Assembly: GCF_017792385.1 (NCBI RefSeq)
Contig: NZ_CP051230.1
Location: forward strand, 310,001 to 374,000
Direction: 5' to 3'
DNA: 64,000 bases
Source of the DNA: Hyphomonas sp.
Lineage (GTDB): Bacteria; Pseudomonadota; Alphaproteobacteria; Caulobacterales; Hyphomonadaceae
The notes beneath the pieces are model-generated. The model searched no databases, had not been told where the DNA came from, and saw only the letters and a list, made by a program, of their open reading frames with translations. Both the position numbers and the translations under genes were made by a program. Below, piece by piece: positions 1 to 13,627 of the stretch (its first letter is position 1; each line of letters begins with the position of its first letter).

Positions 1-1422
<1,422 letters not shown>

Positions 1423-1543
1423 GGGTGTCTGCTCCTTGGGTGGGCTTGGTTTACGGGGCTGGCGGGCCCCTGCCCTATGAAATCTCTGTTCCGTCCGGCC
1501 TGCCCCGCCATGACGGGCGGGGCAATCCGGTTAGGTATCGGCT

Positions 1544-5680
<4,137 letters not shown>

Positions 5681-5745
5681 CCCAGGATCCCATTTTTTGC
5701 GTCGACAGCCACCGGGCTGACAACTTTATCGCCAGAACGCGAGTT

Positions 5746-5774
5746 CGCGGCGGCCCCGGAATGAGACCGCCGCG
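5746..5774 (-). promoter_or_regulatory. Hairpin in the rplL-rpoB spacer
   Basis: Perfect 8-bp inverted repeat (cgcggcgg at 5746-5753, ccgccgcg at 5767-5774) with a 13-nt loop between rplL and rpoB. In E. coli this spacer carries an attenuator and RNase III site that reduce rpoBC expression relative to rplJL. By position this hairpin could play a similar role. It has no U-tract, so it is not a full terminator. Confidence 0.4.
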
Positions 5775-5834
5775 CAAGACTTTGAAAGAGCAGCGCCTCG
5801 CGCGAACGCCGCCCGGTTTTGAAGTCGCCGGAGC

Positions 5835-6215
<381 letters not shown>

Positions 6216-6272
6216 TTTTCAAATTCCTGTAGGTTCGGTGTTTGTAGTCTTTAAAGTGCGAAAACGGGTGAC

Positions 6273-6788
6273 TTATGCGGCATCCTTGGAGCCGTAGGCC
6301 GCCACCACGCGAGCGAGCTGGCCAGCCGGAGCCTGAACGACGCCAGCAACCTTGGTTGCCGGTGCCTGCAGGAGGCCGATAAGCTTGCCACGAAGCTGGT
6401 CGAGAGAGGGCAGTTTCGCGAGGCTTTCGACGCCCTTGGCATCGAGAACCTGATCGCCCATCACCGCACCGATGATCACGAGCTTGTCATTTTCCTTGGC
6501 AAACTCGTCGGTGGCTTTCGCCGCCGACACCGGGTCGGGAGAGTAGGCAATTGCCACAGGACCCGAGAAGAGCGCCTGGGCCGCATCACCGCCTTGACCG
6601 TCAAGGGCGATTTTCGCCAGACGGTTCTTGACCACCTTAAGCTGTGCGCCATCCTTACGGAGCATGCCGCGCAGCTTGGTCATTTCCGCAACGGTAAGAC
6701 CGGTATAGTGCGTCACGACGACGGCACCGGACTCGCCGAAAACCCCTTTGAGGGTTTCGAGAGCCACTGTTTTTCCAGCTTTATCCAT
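6273..6788 (-). CDS. rplJ: Large-subunit ribosomal protein uL10
   Basis: uL10 is the base of the ribosomal stalk: it binds 23S rRNA through its N-terminal domain and bL12 dimers through its C-terminal helix. I chose the ATG at 6788 (171 residues, MDKAGKTVALETLK), which has GGAGA nine bases upstream. The frame stays open to 6941, but those extra codons encode arginine-rich sequence without L10 similarity and belong to the leader. The VTHYTGLTVAEMTKLR segment is typical of the rRNA-binding region. It is first in the rplJL-rpoBC unit here. rplK and rplA, which usually stand just upstream, are 5.5 kb away. Confidence 0.97.
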   Translation of the reverse strand: MDKAGKTVALETLKGVFGESGAVVVTHYTGLTVAEMTKLRGMLRKDGAQLKVVKNRLAKIALDGQGGDAAQALFSGPVAIAYSPDPVSAAKATDEFAKENDKLVIIGAVMGDQVLDAKGVESLAKLPSLDQLRGKLIGLLQAPATKVAGVVQAPAGQLARVVAAYGSKDAA

Positions 6789-7010
6789 AGCGGGTCTCCA
6801 GTTTGAGGCGCCCGGACCATCCGGCCGCCCTGGTAATCGCCTTCCGGCCGAAGCCATCCAGCGCCTGCCCAGGGATTGGCCTGCCCGGCTTTTCAACAAG
6901 AGGAGGCATCCCCCTGTTTCCGAACCGTTTTTACGCCTCACCCCGTCTGCATAGGTGACAGAGGACTGTCTTTATCCCTCCGAATGAAGGGGCCTATGGT
7001 CTAGGACAGG
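6789..7010 (-). promoter_or_regulatory. Probable rplJ leader with translational control
   Basis: This non-coding stretch upstream of rplJ is GC-rich and contains several complementary segments, such as gccgggcag near ctgggcagg and the ggccg/cggcc pairs around 6820-6900. In many bacteria the L10(L12)4 complex represses rplJL by binding a structured leader of this size. The position and the structured look fit, but I have not folded it and cannot point to a kink-turn. The rplJ promoter must lie here or just upstream; I see no convincing -35/-10 pair. Confidence 0.4.
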
Positions 7011-7049
7011 AAAACGGGAGGCCCCCGATGCATATCAGAGAACTCCCGT
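7011..7049 (-). terminator. Weak terminator-like hairpin upstream of rplJ
   Basis: A 7-bp stem (acgggag 7014-7020, ctcccgt 7043-7049) has a 22-nt loop and, read on the minus strand, is followed by TTTT. It could end transcription of the lipoprotein gene whose stop codon is at 7188, keeping it apart from rplJ. The long loop makes it weak. Confidence 0.35.
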
Positions 7050-7187
7050 CAAGAGGCGCTTGTTAACGCTTTATCCCCAACCCCGCAACCCCCCAGAGTC
7101 AGAAAAAGTCAAGGGCGGTGAAGACAGGGCCGGAACCGGCGCGCGAAGCCAGCTCAAACCTGCATGCATCCGGCGCGAACGCCCGCC

Positions 7188-8177
7188 TTATTGTGCCACG
7201 GACGCGGTGCAGGCGGTCATCCCTTTTACCAGTGAAACTGACTGCTCGGGCGACAGGAGTTCAGCTTGATCCGAGAGATATTCAAGGACAGCGATCAACT
7301 CTCCATCGGCTCTGGCAAGCTCCGCTTTTTCTGTGTCATCGAGTGATTCAGAGCCTCCGGCTGGATCGGCCGTCCCTTGCGGGGCCGTTGTCGATGGAAA
7401 TTCGACTTTCGCAATCGCTTCCAGCAACCCCTTCATTGATGGCGGCGCTTCGCCATAGATGGCCGCTTCAACTTGATCGATGGCAGTCGACATGGTCGAA
7501 AATGCTTCTCGCTCTGCCTTTATGCCCAGCGCCAGCTTCGCGCGTGCCGCTTCTGCCCGTGACATGGCTGCGACCAGTCCTGGGCTGGGTGAGTCGAACC
7601 TGCGAGCAATACTTGTGGCGAGAGACAGTTGCGTGTTCAGAGCCTCATACGCGTTGGAACTACTGTTCAGCATGTTGTAGAAGCCGGACTCACTGACCGC
7701 GAATGAGACACCAATCGAACTGGCAACCTGGAAGGCCTCATCGAGTTGTTGCTTGTTCTGCTCATCCAGGTCGATCAAGCTATCCGCCTTCGCGGCAATG
7801 CATCTCAGGGCCAGCATCCCCTTCACCCTGAAGGCCGCGCGGTTGCCAGGCTTCAACTGCGTCGCCGACGCCCCGGCAACGCTGGTCACCAGAGTCGATG
7901 CGATGATATTGTCGGCATGCGCGTCAAAGCCGGTAAACGCCAGCGTGGCGGTTGCACCTGCCACTGTGAGCGTATTGAGTATCCGGCTTTCCTTCGACAG
8001 TTTGTCCGCCGTTTTTCCGAAATCCTGATGCAGGGCTGCAATTCGCCGATAGTTGGCCGCAAACCTGCTGTCCGTTTGCAATTTGTTGAAACTGACGTCT
8101 GCGGGTCTGCTGATCGACGTGCTCGCACACCCCGAAACCACGGCAAGGGCCGCAACCCCCATCATAAATCGTTTCAT
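7188..8177 (-). CDS. Hypothetical lipoprotein
   Basis: This predicted 329-residue outer-membrane or periplasmic lipoprotein has no family I recognise. I chose the ATG at 8177 (MKRFMMGVAALAVVSGC) because it gives a classic short signal peptide ending in a lipobox, with the lipidated cysteine at residue 17. The frame is open to 8330 but those codons look non-coding. The mature part is alpha-helical with few aromatic residues. It has a possible transmembrane or buried segment (ILNTLTVAGATATLAFTGF) and three further cysteines. It is read away from the hypothetical gene at 8403 and stands in front of rplJ, within the stretch that separates rplJ from rplA. Function unknown. Confidence 0.75.
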   Translation of the reverse strand: MKRFMMGVAALAVVSGCASTSISRPADVSFNKLQTDSRFAANYRRIAALHQDFGKTADKLSKESRILNTLTVAGATATLAFTGFDAHADNIIASTLVTSVAGASATQLKPGNRAAFRVKGMLALRCIAAKADSLIDLDEQNKQQLDEAFQVASSIGVSFAVSESGFYNMLNSSSNAYEALNTQLSLATSIARRFDSPSPGLVAAMSRAEAARAKLALGIKAEREAFSTMSTAIDQVEAAIYGEAPPSMKGLLEAIAKVEFPSTTAPQGTADPAGGSESLDDTEKAELARADGELIAVLEYLSDQAELLSPEQSVSLVKGMTACTASVAQ

Positions 8178-8402
8178 CTTCCCCATCCCCATGGCTGTAG
8201 CGGACATTGCGTCCGTCCCGGCCCCATGCCGGGCAATCCACCCTCCCACACCCGGCCGGGCGGGTCCGTGACGGGGCTCACACTGCCGCGTCGCCGCCCT
8301 ATCCGGCGGATTGGCCAGCCGCACCTCCAATCAAATCAAGCGCTTGCGAAATAGTTCGCAAATCCTGTCCCCCTCCGCCGGGGCCGGGCGATACTGCGGT
8401 CC

Positions 8403-9107
8403 ATGAACCTTGCCCACGCCCCTCTCCCCACGCCGGCCGAGCCGGACCGGCTGGAAGCCTTTGCCCATGACCTGCTGGGCCATCTGGTGCGGGCGCTCCT
8501 GCAGCTGGCCGGTCAGGGAAGGGACCGTGCCCGGCAAGCCTTCGACATGCTGGTCCTCGCAGAATTGATGCTACGTCGGCTGATCTATCTCGCGGCGCTG
8601 CGGATCGACCTTCCCGTCCCGGTGGCGACACGCCCATCGCCCGGGACGCGCCCACCGGCCGCCACGCCCGGCGCCGCACGCATGCCCGGCCTGCCCCGTT
8701 TCCAGCTGGTCGAGCCACTGCCGCGTGAAGCCGGGCCCGCCCGTGATCCGCGGCCCCTGCTCGACCCGGCAGACTGTCCGCGCATCACGGTGATGGACGC
8801 CCATGCACGGCCCTGGATGCAGGAGCCCGCCCCCGCCGCCCTTCCCGGGGTCCGCCCGGATCTTGAAACCCGCTACCTGTTCCGGGCGCAGGCTCTGGCA
8901 GGGGCCTTCGCCAATCTGAACGATGAAGCCGCGCGGCTCGCCCGCTGGATCGCCCGCCGGAAGGCGAAGGAGTCCGACCGGCAAAGCCCGTTGGCGCTGC
9001 CCCCGGAACCGGAAGACCTGGACCGTGCCCGGACCGATCCGGCCTGGCCGGTCCTGGTCGACATTCACCTGATCGCCGAACACATGGTCGGCCCCGACAC
9101 GAGCTGA
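8403..9107 (+). CDS. Hypothetical protein, proline/arginine-rich
   Basis: This predicted 234-residue soluble protein has no recognised family. The N-terminus (about residues 15-70) is helical and leucine-rich (HDLLGHLVRALLQLAG, MLVLAELMLRRLIYLAAL). A Pro/Ala/Arg-rich middle follows, then a second helical block (about 155-190, LNDEAARLARWIARRKAK). There is no signal peptide. GC-rich third positions and the two ordered helical blocks argue for a real gene, but low-complexity composition and lack of recognisable relatives keep confidence moderate. It is divergent from the lipoprotein gene with about 225 bp between them. Confidence 0.6.
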   Translation: MNLAHAPLPTPAEPDRLEAFAHDLLGHLVRALLQLAGQGRDRARQAFDMLVLAELMLRRLIYLAALRIDLPVPVATRPSPGTRPPAATPGAARMPGLPRFQLVEPLPREAGPARDPRPLLDPADCPRITVMDAHARPWMQEPAPAALPGVRPDLETRYLFRAQALAGAFANLNDEAARLARWIARRKAKESDRQSPLALPPEPEDLDRARTDPAWPVLVDIHLIAEHMVGPDTS

Positions 9108-9243
9108 CACATCCTGCGTCTGTCCGGCCCCCTTTCGCCCGCCCCGGCCATGCCGGCGGCGGCGCGCGTGCTGCCCGGGACACGCCCCATGTGTGCAAGT
9201 GTCGCGTTCGCAAACTTTCCCGGCCCGGCTATAGCCCCGGCCC

Positions 9244-9666
9244 ATGCCTGCCCTGTTCAGACATCTCCGCATGCTTGCGCTGCTGGTCCTTGTGGCCGGT
9301 ATGGGCGTGCGCGGCACGGTTCCGGCCGGCTACATGGTCGACACGGCGGAAGATGGCGGCGTCATCATCCGCATCTGTGGCGACGGGGTCGGCGCCCTCA
9401 TGCGGCTCGATCCGGAGGCCGGCACGCTGGAAAGGCTGCCGGATGATTTCGATCCGGACGCGCCCTCCCATGACAGCGACCTGCCCGACACGGCCACCTG
9501 CCCGTTCGCGCTGACCGCCATGTTCGACCTGCCCCGGACGCCCGCCCTGCCTGCGCCGGCCGAATTCGGCCTGCCCCGGCTCGGCGCCAGCCTCTATGTC
9601 GTGCCGCTGTCCCAGCGGCCTATCGACACCCGTCTGCCTGCGCGCGGGCCGCCCCTCTCCGCCTGA
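9244..9666 (+). CDS. DUF2946-like exported small protein
   Basis: This 140-residue protein has an N-terminal hydrophobic segment (MLALLVLVAGMGVRG) followed by the PAGYM motif, then IRICGDG and later TCPFA. The order of hydrophobic helix, P-x-GYM, I-x-x-C and CPFA matches the DUF2946 family, small exported proteins often encoded beside copper-related TonB receptors. The pairing holds here: a TonB-dependent receptor starts 67 bp downstream on the same strand, so the two probably form an operon. The cysteines may bind metal; the biochemical role of the family is not settled. Confidence 0.7.
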   Translation: MPALFRHLRMLALLVLVAGMGVRGTVPAGYMVDTAEDGGVIIRICGDGVGALMRLDPEAGTLERLPDDFDPDAPSHDSDLPDTATCPFALTAMFDLPRTPALPAPAEFGLPRLGASLYVVPLSQRPIDTRLPARGPPLSA

Positions 9667-9733
9667 TCTGACTTTCCCGAAAATTCAATCAGACACCGCC
9701 TGCTGACCCAATGCAGGCGAAGAGGACTTGTAC

Positions 9734-11821
9734 ATGAAACACCTGCTCACCGCTGGCACGGGCCTGATCGCCCTGGCCACCTGCCCCCTGCTCGCCGCCG
9801 CCGAAACGCCGGACCCGGCCCTTCAGGACGTCATCATCGTCACCGGCCACCGCACCACCACCGCCACAGACTCTGCCCTCATCCCCGAGGCCGCCCCGCT
9901 GGACGGCGTGGACATCACCCGCCTCACCGCCCGCACGCCCGGCGCGGCCCGCATCGGCAATGGTGAAATGTCCGGCCAGATGCAGTATCGCGGACTGTTC
10001 GGCCCCCGGCTCAATCTTCGGATTGATGGCCACAGCTTCGCCTCCGGCGGCCCGAACCTGATGGATCCGGCCCTGCACTACGCCCCCACACCCCTCGTCG
10101 CTGCGGTCCACATTGATCGCGGCATCAGCCCGGTCTCCGAAGGACCGGGCATTGGCGGCGGTGTGGATGCCGTTTTCAAGAAGACCGACTATTCCAATTC
10201 GTCGGATGCCAGCCTCGGCTATGATCTGACGATTGGCGGCCGCACCGTAAATGACAGCGTCTCCACCGGCGGCATCCTCGGCGCGTCCACCGATACCTGG
10301 CGGGCAAACCTGCTTGGCGCCTATGAAGAAGGCGACGACACCGAATACAAGGATGGCACGATTGGCGGCTCCGAATTCCAGCGCAGCATCTATGGTCTCG
10401 CCACCGGCCTGCGCACCGATCTCGGCGAGTTCAGCCTCGACTGGCGTCGCCACAATACCGGCTTCTCCGGCAATCCGCCCTTCGGCATGGACATTCGCTT
10501 CGTCGATACAGACGTGCTGAAGGCCGGCTATGAGAACACCTTCGGAGACGTGCTGGTCGAGGCGTCTGCCAGCTATACCGATGCCGCACACGGAATGAAT
10601 ACGTTCGACCTGCGCCCGGCCATGATGCAACGCGAAGCCTTCGCCTATGCCATCACGCGGAAAGCAGACATCGCCGCCACCTTCCCGGCCCTTGGCGGCA
10701 GCCTGCAAATCGGCGCGGACACGGCCGAGGAAGACCACAACATTCATGTGGTCGATCCGGGCAATCTCGACAACTTCGTCTATTCCCTGCCAGACATCGT
10801 GATCGACCGCACGGGCGCCTTTGCCGAATGGACCGGCGCGCTCGGCGCGTTCAATGCCGAGCTTGGCCTGCGCGTCGATGACTATGACGGCACCGGCGGC
10901 ACGGCCACCTTCGGGGCCGATGCCTCGATGGGCCAGAAGATGCTGGCCGCCAGCTACAATGCCTCAGGCCGCAGCACGGACGCGACCACAGTTGACGTTG
11001 CCGCCCGGCTCTGGCGTCCGATCACGGATGACCTGACCTGGCGCGTGACGCTGGCGCAGAAATCCCGCGCACCGTTTTACCTGGAATGGTTCCAGTGGCT
11101 TCCCTCCGGCTCCAGCGCGGGCCTTGCCGATGGCAATGTCTATCTGGGCGACCAGTCCCTCGATCCGGAAGTGGCCCTGATCGCGGAGACCGGCTTCGAC
11201 TATGTGACCGAAACGGCCTATATCCGCCCGACCGTCTATATCCGCCAGATCGACGATTTCATTCAGGGCACGCCCTTTGATGACACGCCGGGCGTGGCAG
11301 ACTCGATGGAAGAGATGATGGCCAGCATGCATGGCAGCTCTGCAGCCCTCCTGCGTTTCACCAATGTCGAAGCGCGGCTGATCGGCTTTGATCTGGACGC
11401 CGGCATCGACCTGCCCGGCCCGCTGCGCGCCGATGCGGTGGTCTCCTATGTGCGCGGGGAGCGCCGGGACATCGATGACGAGCTCTATCGCATCGCTCCG
11501 CCCAGTCTGACCGCTGGTCTGACCTGGGAAGGCGCGACCTGGTCCACCACGCTGGAAACCCGCGCCGTCGCCGAACAGGACAAGGTATCGGTCACGAACC
11601 TCGAAGCGGAAACGCCGGGCTATGTGACGCTCAGCCTGTATGGCGACTGGCAGGTGACAGAGGGCGTTCGCCTGTCGGCGGGCGTGGAAAACCTGCTCGA
11701 TCAGGTCACCCGCGACCATCTGTCCGGCTACAACCGCAACGCCTGGAGCGACGTGGCCGTGGGCACCCGCCTCCCCGGCGCCGGCCGCGGCGCCTTCCTC
11801 CGCCTGTCCTTCGTGGGCTGA
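9734..11821 (+). CDS. TonB-dependent outer-membrane receptor (copper-receptor type)
   Basis: This 695-residue TonB-dependent receptor has a signal peptide (MKHLLTAGTGLIALATCPLL), a TonB box near QDVIIVTGHR, a plug domain and a C-terminal beta-barrel ending in phenylalanine (AFLRLSFVG). I chose the ATG at 9734 because AGAGGA lies seven bases upstream; an in-frame TTG at 9728 is less likely. The plug has the sparse form MQYRGLFGPRLNLRIDG and RGISPVSEGPGIGGGVDAVF, resembling OprC/NosA copper receptors. Histidines and methionines are scattered in the barrel. With the DUF2946 gene upstream, copper uptake is the best inference, not proven. It sits between the two halves of the ribosomal protein cluster. 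Confidence 0.85.
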   Translation: MKHLLTAGTGLIALATCPLLAAAETPDPALQDVIIVTGHRTTTATDSALIPEAAPLDGVDITRLTARTPGAARIGNGEMSGQMQYRGLFGPRLNLRIDGHSFASGGPNLMDPALHYAPTPLVAAVHIDRGISPVSEGPGIGGGVDAVFKKTDYSNSSDASLGYDLTIGGRTVNDSVSTGGILGASTDTWRANLLGAYEEGDDTEYKDGTIGGSEFQRSIYGLATGLRTDLGEFSLDWRRHNTGFSGNPPFGMDIRFVDTDVLKAGYENTFGDVLVEASASYTDAAHGMNTFDLRPAMMQREAFAYAITRKADIAATFPALGGSLQIGADTAEEDHNIHVVDPGNLDNFVYSLPDIVIDRTGAFAEWTGALGAFNAELGLRVDDYDGTGGTATFGADASMGQKMLAASYNASGRSTDATTVDVAARLWRPITDDLTWRVTLAQKSRAPFYLEWFQWLPSGSSAGLADGNVYLGDQSLDPEVALIAETGFDYVTETAYIRPTVYIRQIDDFIQGTPFDDTPGVADSMEEMMASMHGSSAALLRFTNVEARLIGFDLDAGIDLPGPLRADAVVSYVRGERRDIDDELYRIAPPSLTAGLTWEGATWSTTLETRAVAEQDKVSVTNLEAETPGYVTLSLYGDWQVTEGVRLSAGVENLLDQVTRDHLSGYNRNAWSDVAVGTRLPGAGRGAFLRLSFVG

Positions 11822-11831
11822 TTATCACTAT

Positions 11832-11858
11832 CACCTCCCCTGCCCCGCAGGGGAGGTG
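11832..11858. repeat. Perfect 12-bp palindromic hairpin after the TonB receptor gene
   Basis: CACCTCCCCTGC (11832-11843) and its exact reverse complement (11847-11858) are separated by three bases, just 10 bp after the receptor stop codon. There is no U-tract on the plus strand. It may stabilise or end the transcript, but it also looks like one of the short mobile palindromes that fill this gap. Confidence 0.7.
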
Positions 11859-11881
11859 GCCTGCTCCACTCACAGCCGCCT

Positions 11882-11954
11882 CCCCGGCGCACGCCGGGGT
11901 CTCCCGCAGAAACGCCGTGAAGCCAACCGCAATGGACTCCGGCATTCGCCGGAG
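11882..11954. repeat. Two further short palindromes
   Basis: ccccggcg/cgccgggg (11882-11899, 2-base loop) and ctccggc/gccggag (11937-11954, 4-base loop) form compact perfect hairpins in the same intergenic region. The first is flanked by tc...tctcc, as in the common GGAGACCCCGGCGTGCGCCGGGG type of intergenic repeat. No coding signal overlaps them. Confidence 0.6.
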
Positions 11955-11985
11955 ATACGGCAAACAGGAGAAATCACTCTCACCC

Positions 11986-12089
11986 TGTCATCCCGGAATT
12001 TGCGCCAGCAAATATCCGGGACCCATCTCGCGGCAAGGCACCCATGCTGCTGGGTCCCGGATAAATCCTTCGGATTTTCCGGGATGACA
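11986..12089. repeat. 104-bp nested palindromic repeat element
   Basis: The outer arms TGTCATCCCGGAA (11986-11998) and TTCCGGGATGACA (12077-12089) are exact 13-bp reverse complements. Inside them are a second exact pair, tatccgggaccca and tgggtcccggata, and a small aatccttcggatt hairpin. The element starts with TGTCA and ends with TGACA like a small non-autonomous mobile or REP-type unit. It has no open reading frame of its own. I recognise the TGTCATCCCGG end from intergenic repeats of other proteobacteria but cannot name a family. Confidence 0.75.
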
Positions 12090-12172
12090 AATTGGTTTGG
12101 GCGGGAAGCAAAATGGCGGGGTGCGCTCCGCCAACCCGCCCCGCTCAGCATGAGCGCTCATCATGTACGGAC

Positions 12173-12198
12173 TCATCCTGAGCGAAGTCGAAGGATGA
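12173..12198. repeat. Short interspersed palindrome (TCATCCT...AGGATGA)
   Basis: tcatcct (12173-12179) and aggatga (12192-12198) flank gagcgaagtcga. This TCATCCTGAGCGAAGTCGAA unit is a short intergenic repeat seen in many bacterial genomes. It is followed by a partial echo (gtcgaaggatta) at about 12209-12220, suggesting a degenerate second copy. Confidence 0.6.
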
Positions 12199-12229
12199 AC
12201 TGGCCGGGGTCGAAGGATTAAGAGCCAAA

Positions 12230-12264
12230 CACAAGAAAGCCCGGCGCATTTCTGCGCCGGGCTT
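12230..12264 (-). terminator. Rho-independent terminator of rplK-rplA
   Basis: A perfect 12-bp stem (aagcccggcgca 12237-12248, tgcgccgggctt 12253-12264) with a 4-base loop is read on the minus strand 33 bp after the rplA stop and is followed by TCTTGT. It shows that rplKA form a separate transcription unit that does not run on into rplJL-rpoBC. Confidence 0.85.
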
Positions 12265-12297
12265 CACTCTGTTCTCTCTCGAAATCCGATGTCGGAT

Positions 12298-12999
12298 CTA
12301 GGCAGTCTGGCTGACTTCCGCCGTGTCGATCACCACGCCTGCGCCCATCGTGGACGACAGGGCGATCTTGCGGATGAACTGGCCTTTCGCGCCCGACGGG
12401 CGGGCCTTGGACAGGGCATCGAGGAACGCCTTGACGTTGGTCTCGATGTCACCCTCGGAGAAGCTGGCCTTGCCGATGCCGGCATGAATGATACCGGCCT
12501 TCTCGACGCGGAACTCGACCGAGCCGGACTTCGCGTCCTTGACGGCCTGCGCCACGTTTGGCGTGACGGTGCCAACTTTCGGGTTCGGCATCAGGCCGCG
12601 CGGGCCCAGCACCTTGCCGAGGCGTCCGACCACGGACATCATGTCCGGAGACGCGATCACGCGGTCAAAGTCCATGAAGCCGCCCTGGATTTTCTCCATC
12701 AGGTCCTCGGCGCCGACGAAATCGGCTCCGGCTTCCTTGGCTTCATCTGCCTTGGCGTCCTTTGCGAACACGGCGACGCGCACGTCCTTGCCGGTGCCCG
12801 ACGGCAGGTTGACCACACCGCGGACCATCTGGTCGGCATATTTCGGGTCAACGCCGAGGTTCACGGCGATTTCGACGGTCTCGTCGAACTTCGCCTTGGC
12901 GTTCGATTTCACCAGCGCGACGGCTTCGGTGATCGTGTAGGCCTTGTTGGCGTCCACGGTTTCCGCGATGGCGCGGGTACGTTTTCCTGGTTTCGCCAT
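12298..12999 (-). CDS. rplA: Large-subunit ribosomal protein uL1
   Basis: This 233-residue uL1 forms the mobile L1 stalk that helps release deacylated tRNA from the E site, and in many bacteria it represses its own operon. It begins MAKPGKRTRAIAETVD, and the signature GPRGLMPNPKVGTVT is present around residue 135. The N- and C-terminal halves of domain I and the inserted domain II are complete. It lies five bases after rplK, so translation is probably coupled, and it is followed by a strong terminator. It is separated from rplJ by the accessory segment. Confidence 0.98.
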   Translation of the reverse strand: MAKPGKRTRAIAETVDANKAYTITEAVALVKSNAKAKFDETVEIAVNLGVDPKYADQMVRGVVNLPSGTGKDVRVAVFAKDAKADEAKEAGADFVGAEDLMEKIQGGFMDFDRVIASPDMMSVVGRLGKVLGPRGLMPNPKVGTVTPNVAQAVKDAKSGSVEFRVEKAGIIHAGIGKASFSEGDIETNVKAFLDALSKARPSGAKGQFIRKIALSSTMGAGVVIDTAEVSQTA

Positions 13000-13004
13000 G
13001 ATGC

Positions 13005-13451
13005 TTACTCCGTCACTTCGATGCCCATTGCGCGGGCGGACCCGGCAATGATTTTCGAGGCTGCGTCGAGGTCGTTGGCGTTCAGGTCTTCCATTTTCAT
13101 TTCCGCGATCTCGCGAACCTGGGCCATGGTGACCTTGCCGACCGTCTCATAGCCCGGCTTGTTGGCGCCGGAAGCCGGCTTCTTGCCAAGCTTCAGCTTG
13201 GCAGCCTTCTTCAGCAGCACAGTGGCCGGCGGAGACTTCACGACGAAGGTGAAGGATTTGTCCTGATAATAGTCGATCACGACCGGAACGGGCAGGCCCT
13301 GTTCCATGTTCTGGGTCTTGGCGTTGAACGCCTTGCAGAATTCCATGATGTTGATTCCGCGCTGACCGAGCGCCGGGCCGACAGGCGGCGACGGGTTGGC
13401 TTGGCCGGCAGGAATCTGGAGCTTGAGGTGCCCCAGCAGTTTCTTAGCCAT
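13005..13451 (-). CDS. rplK: Large-subunit ribosomal protein uL11
   Basis: This 148-residue uL11 lies at the base of the GTPase-associated centre with L10 and binds 23S rRNA. The N-terminal domain has IPAGQANPSPPVGPALGQRG, the usual proline-rich signature. The C-terminal domain ends in ASKIIAGSARAMGIEV. A start at 13451 (MAKKLLGHLKLQ) fits the family. It is first in an rplK-rplA unit. secE and nusG, which normally precede it, are not upstream here; the next minus-strand gene upstream is a methyltransferase. Confidence 0.98.
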   Translation of the reverse strand: MAKKLLGHLKLQIPAGQANPSPPVGPALGQRGINIMEFCKAFNAKTQNMEQGLPVPVVIDYYQDKSFTFVVKSPPATVLLKKAAKLKLGKKPASGANKPGYETVGKVTMAQVREIAEMKMEDLNANDLDAASKIIAGSARAMGIEVTE

Positions 13452-13476
13452 ATTGTCCTCTCGAACGTTTCAGATG

Positions 13477-13543
13477 GGGCGGTGGTCTTTCGATCCGCCC
13501 GGTTACTTTGGAGGCCCGTGGTCTGGCCGGGCTAACGGCCTCC
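13477..13543 (-). promoter_or_regulatory. Structured rplK leader
   Basis: Two hairpins lie just upstream of rplK: gggcgg/ccgccc (13477-13482, 13495-13500) and ggaggcc/ggcctcc (13510-13516, 13537-13543). L1 autoregulates the rplKA operon in several bacteria by binding leader mRNA, so one of these may be an operator. Assignment rests on position and pairing only. Confidence 0.35.
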
Positions 13544-13627
13544 CACGGAAGCGGGGCGTATGGCTGAAAAACGGGGGAATTGCAACTCCCCAGCTGAAAG
13601 GCTGCCAGATCACCGGCAGGTCTCAGA

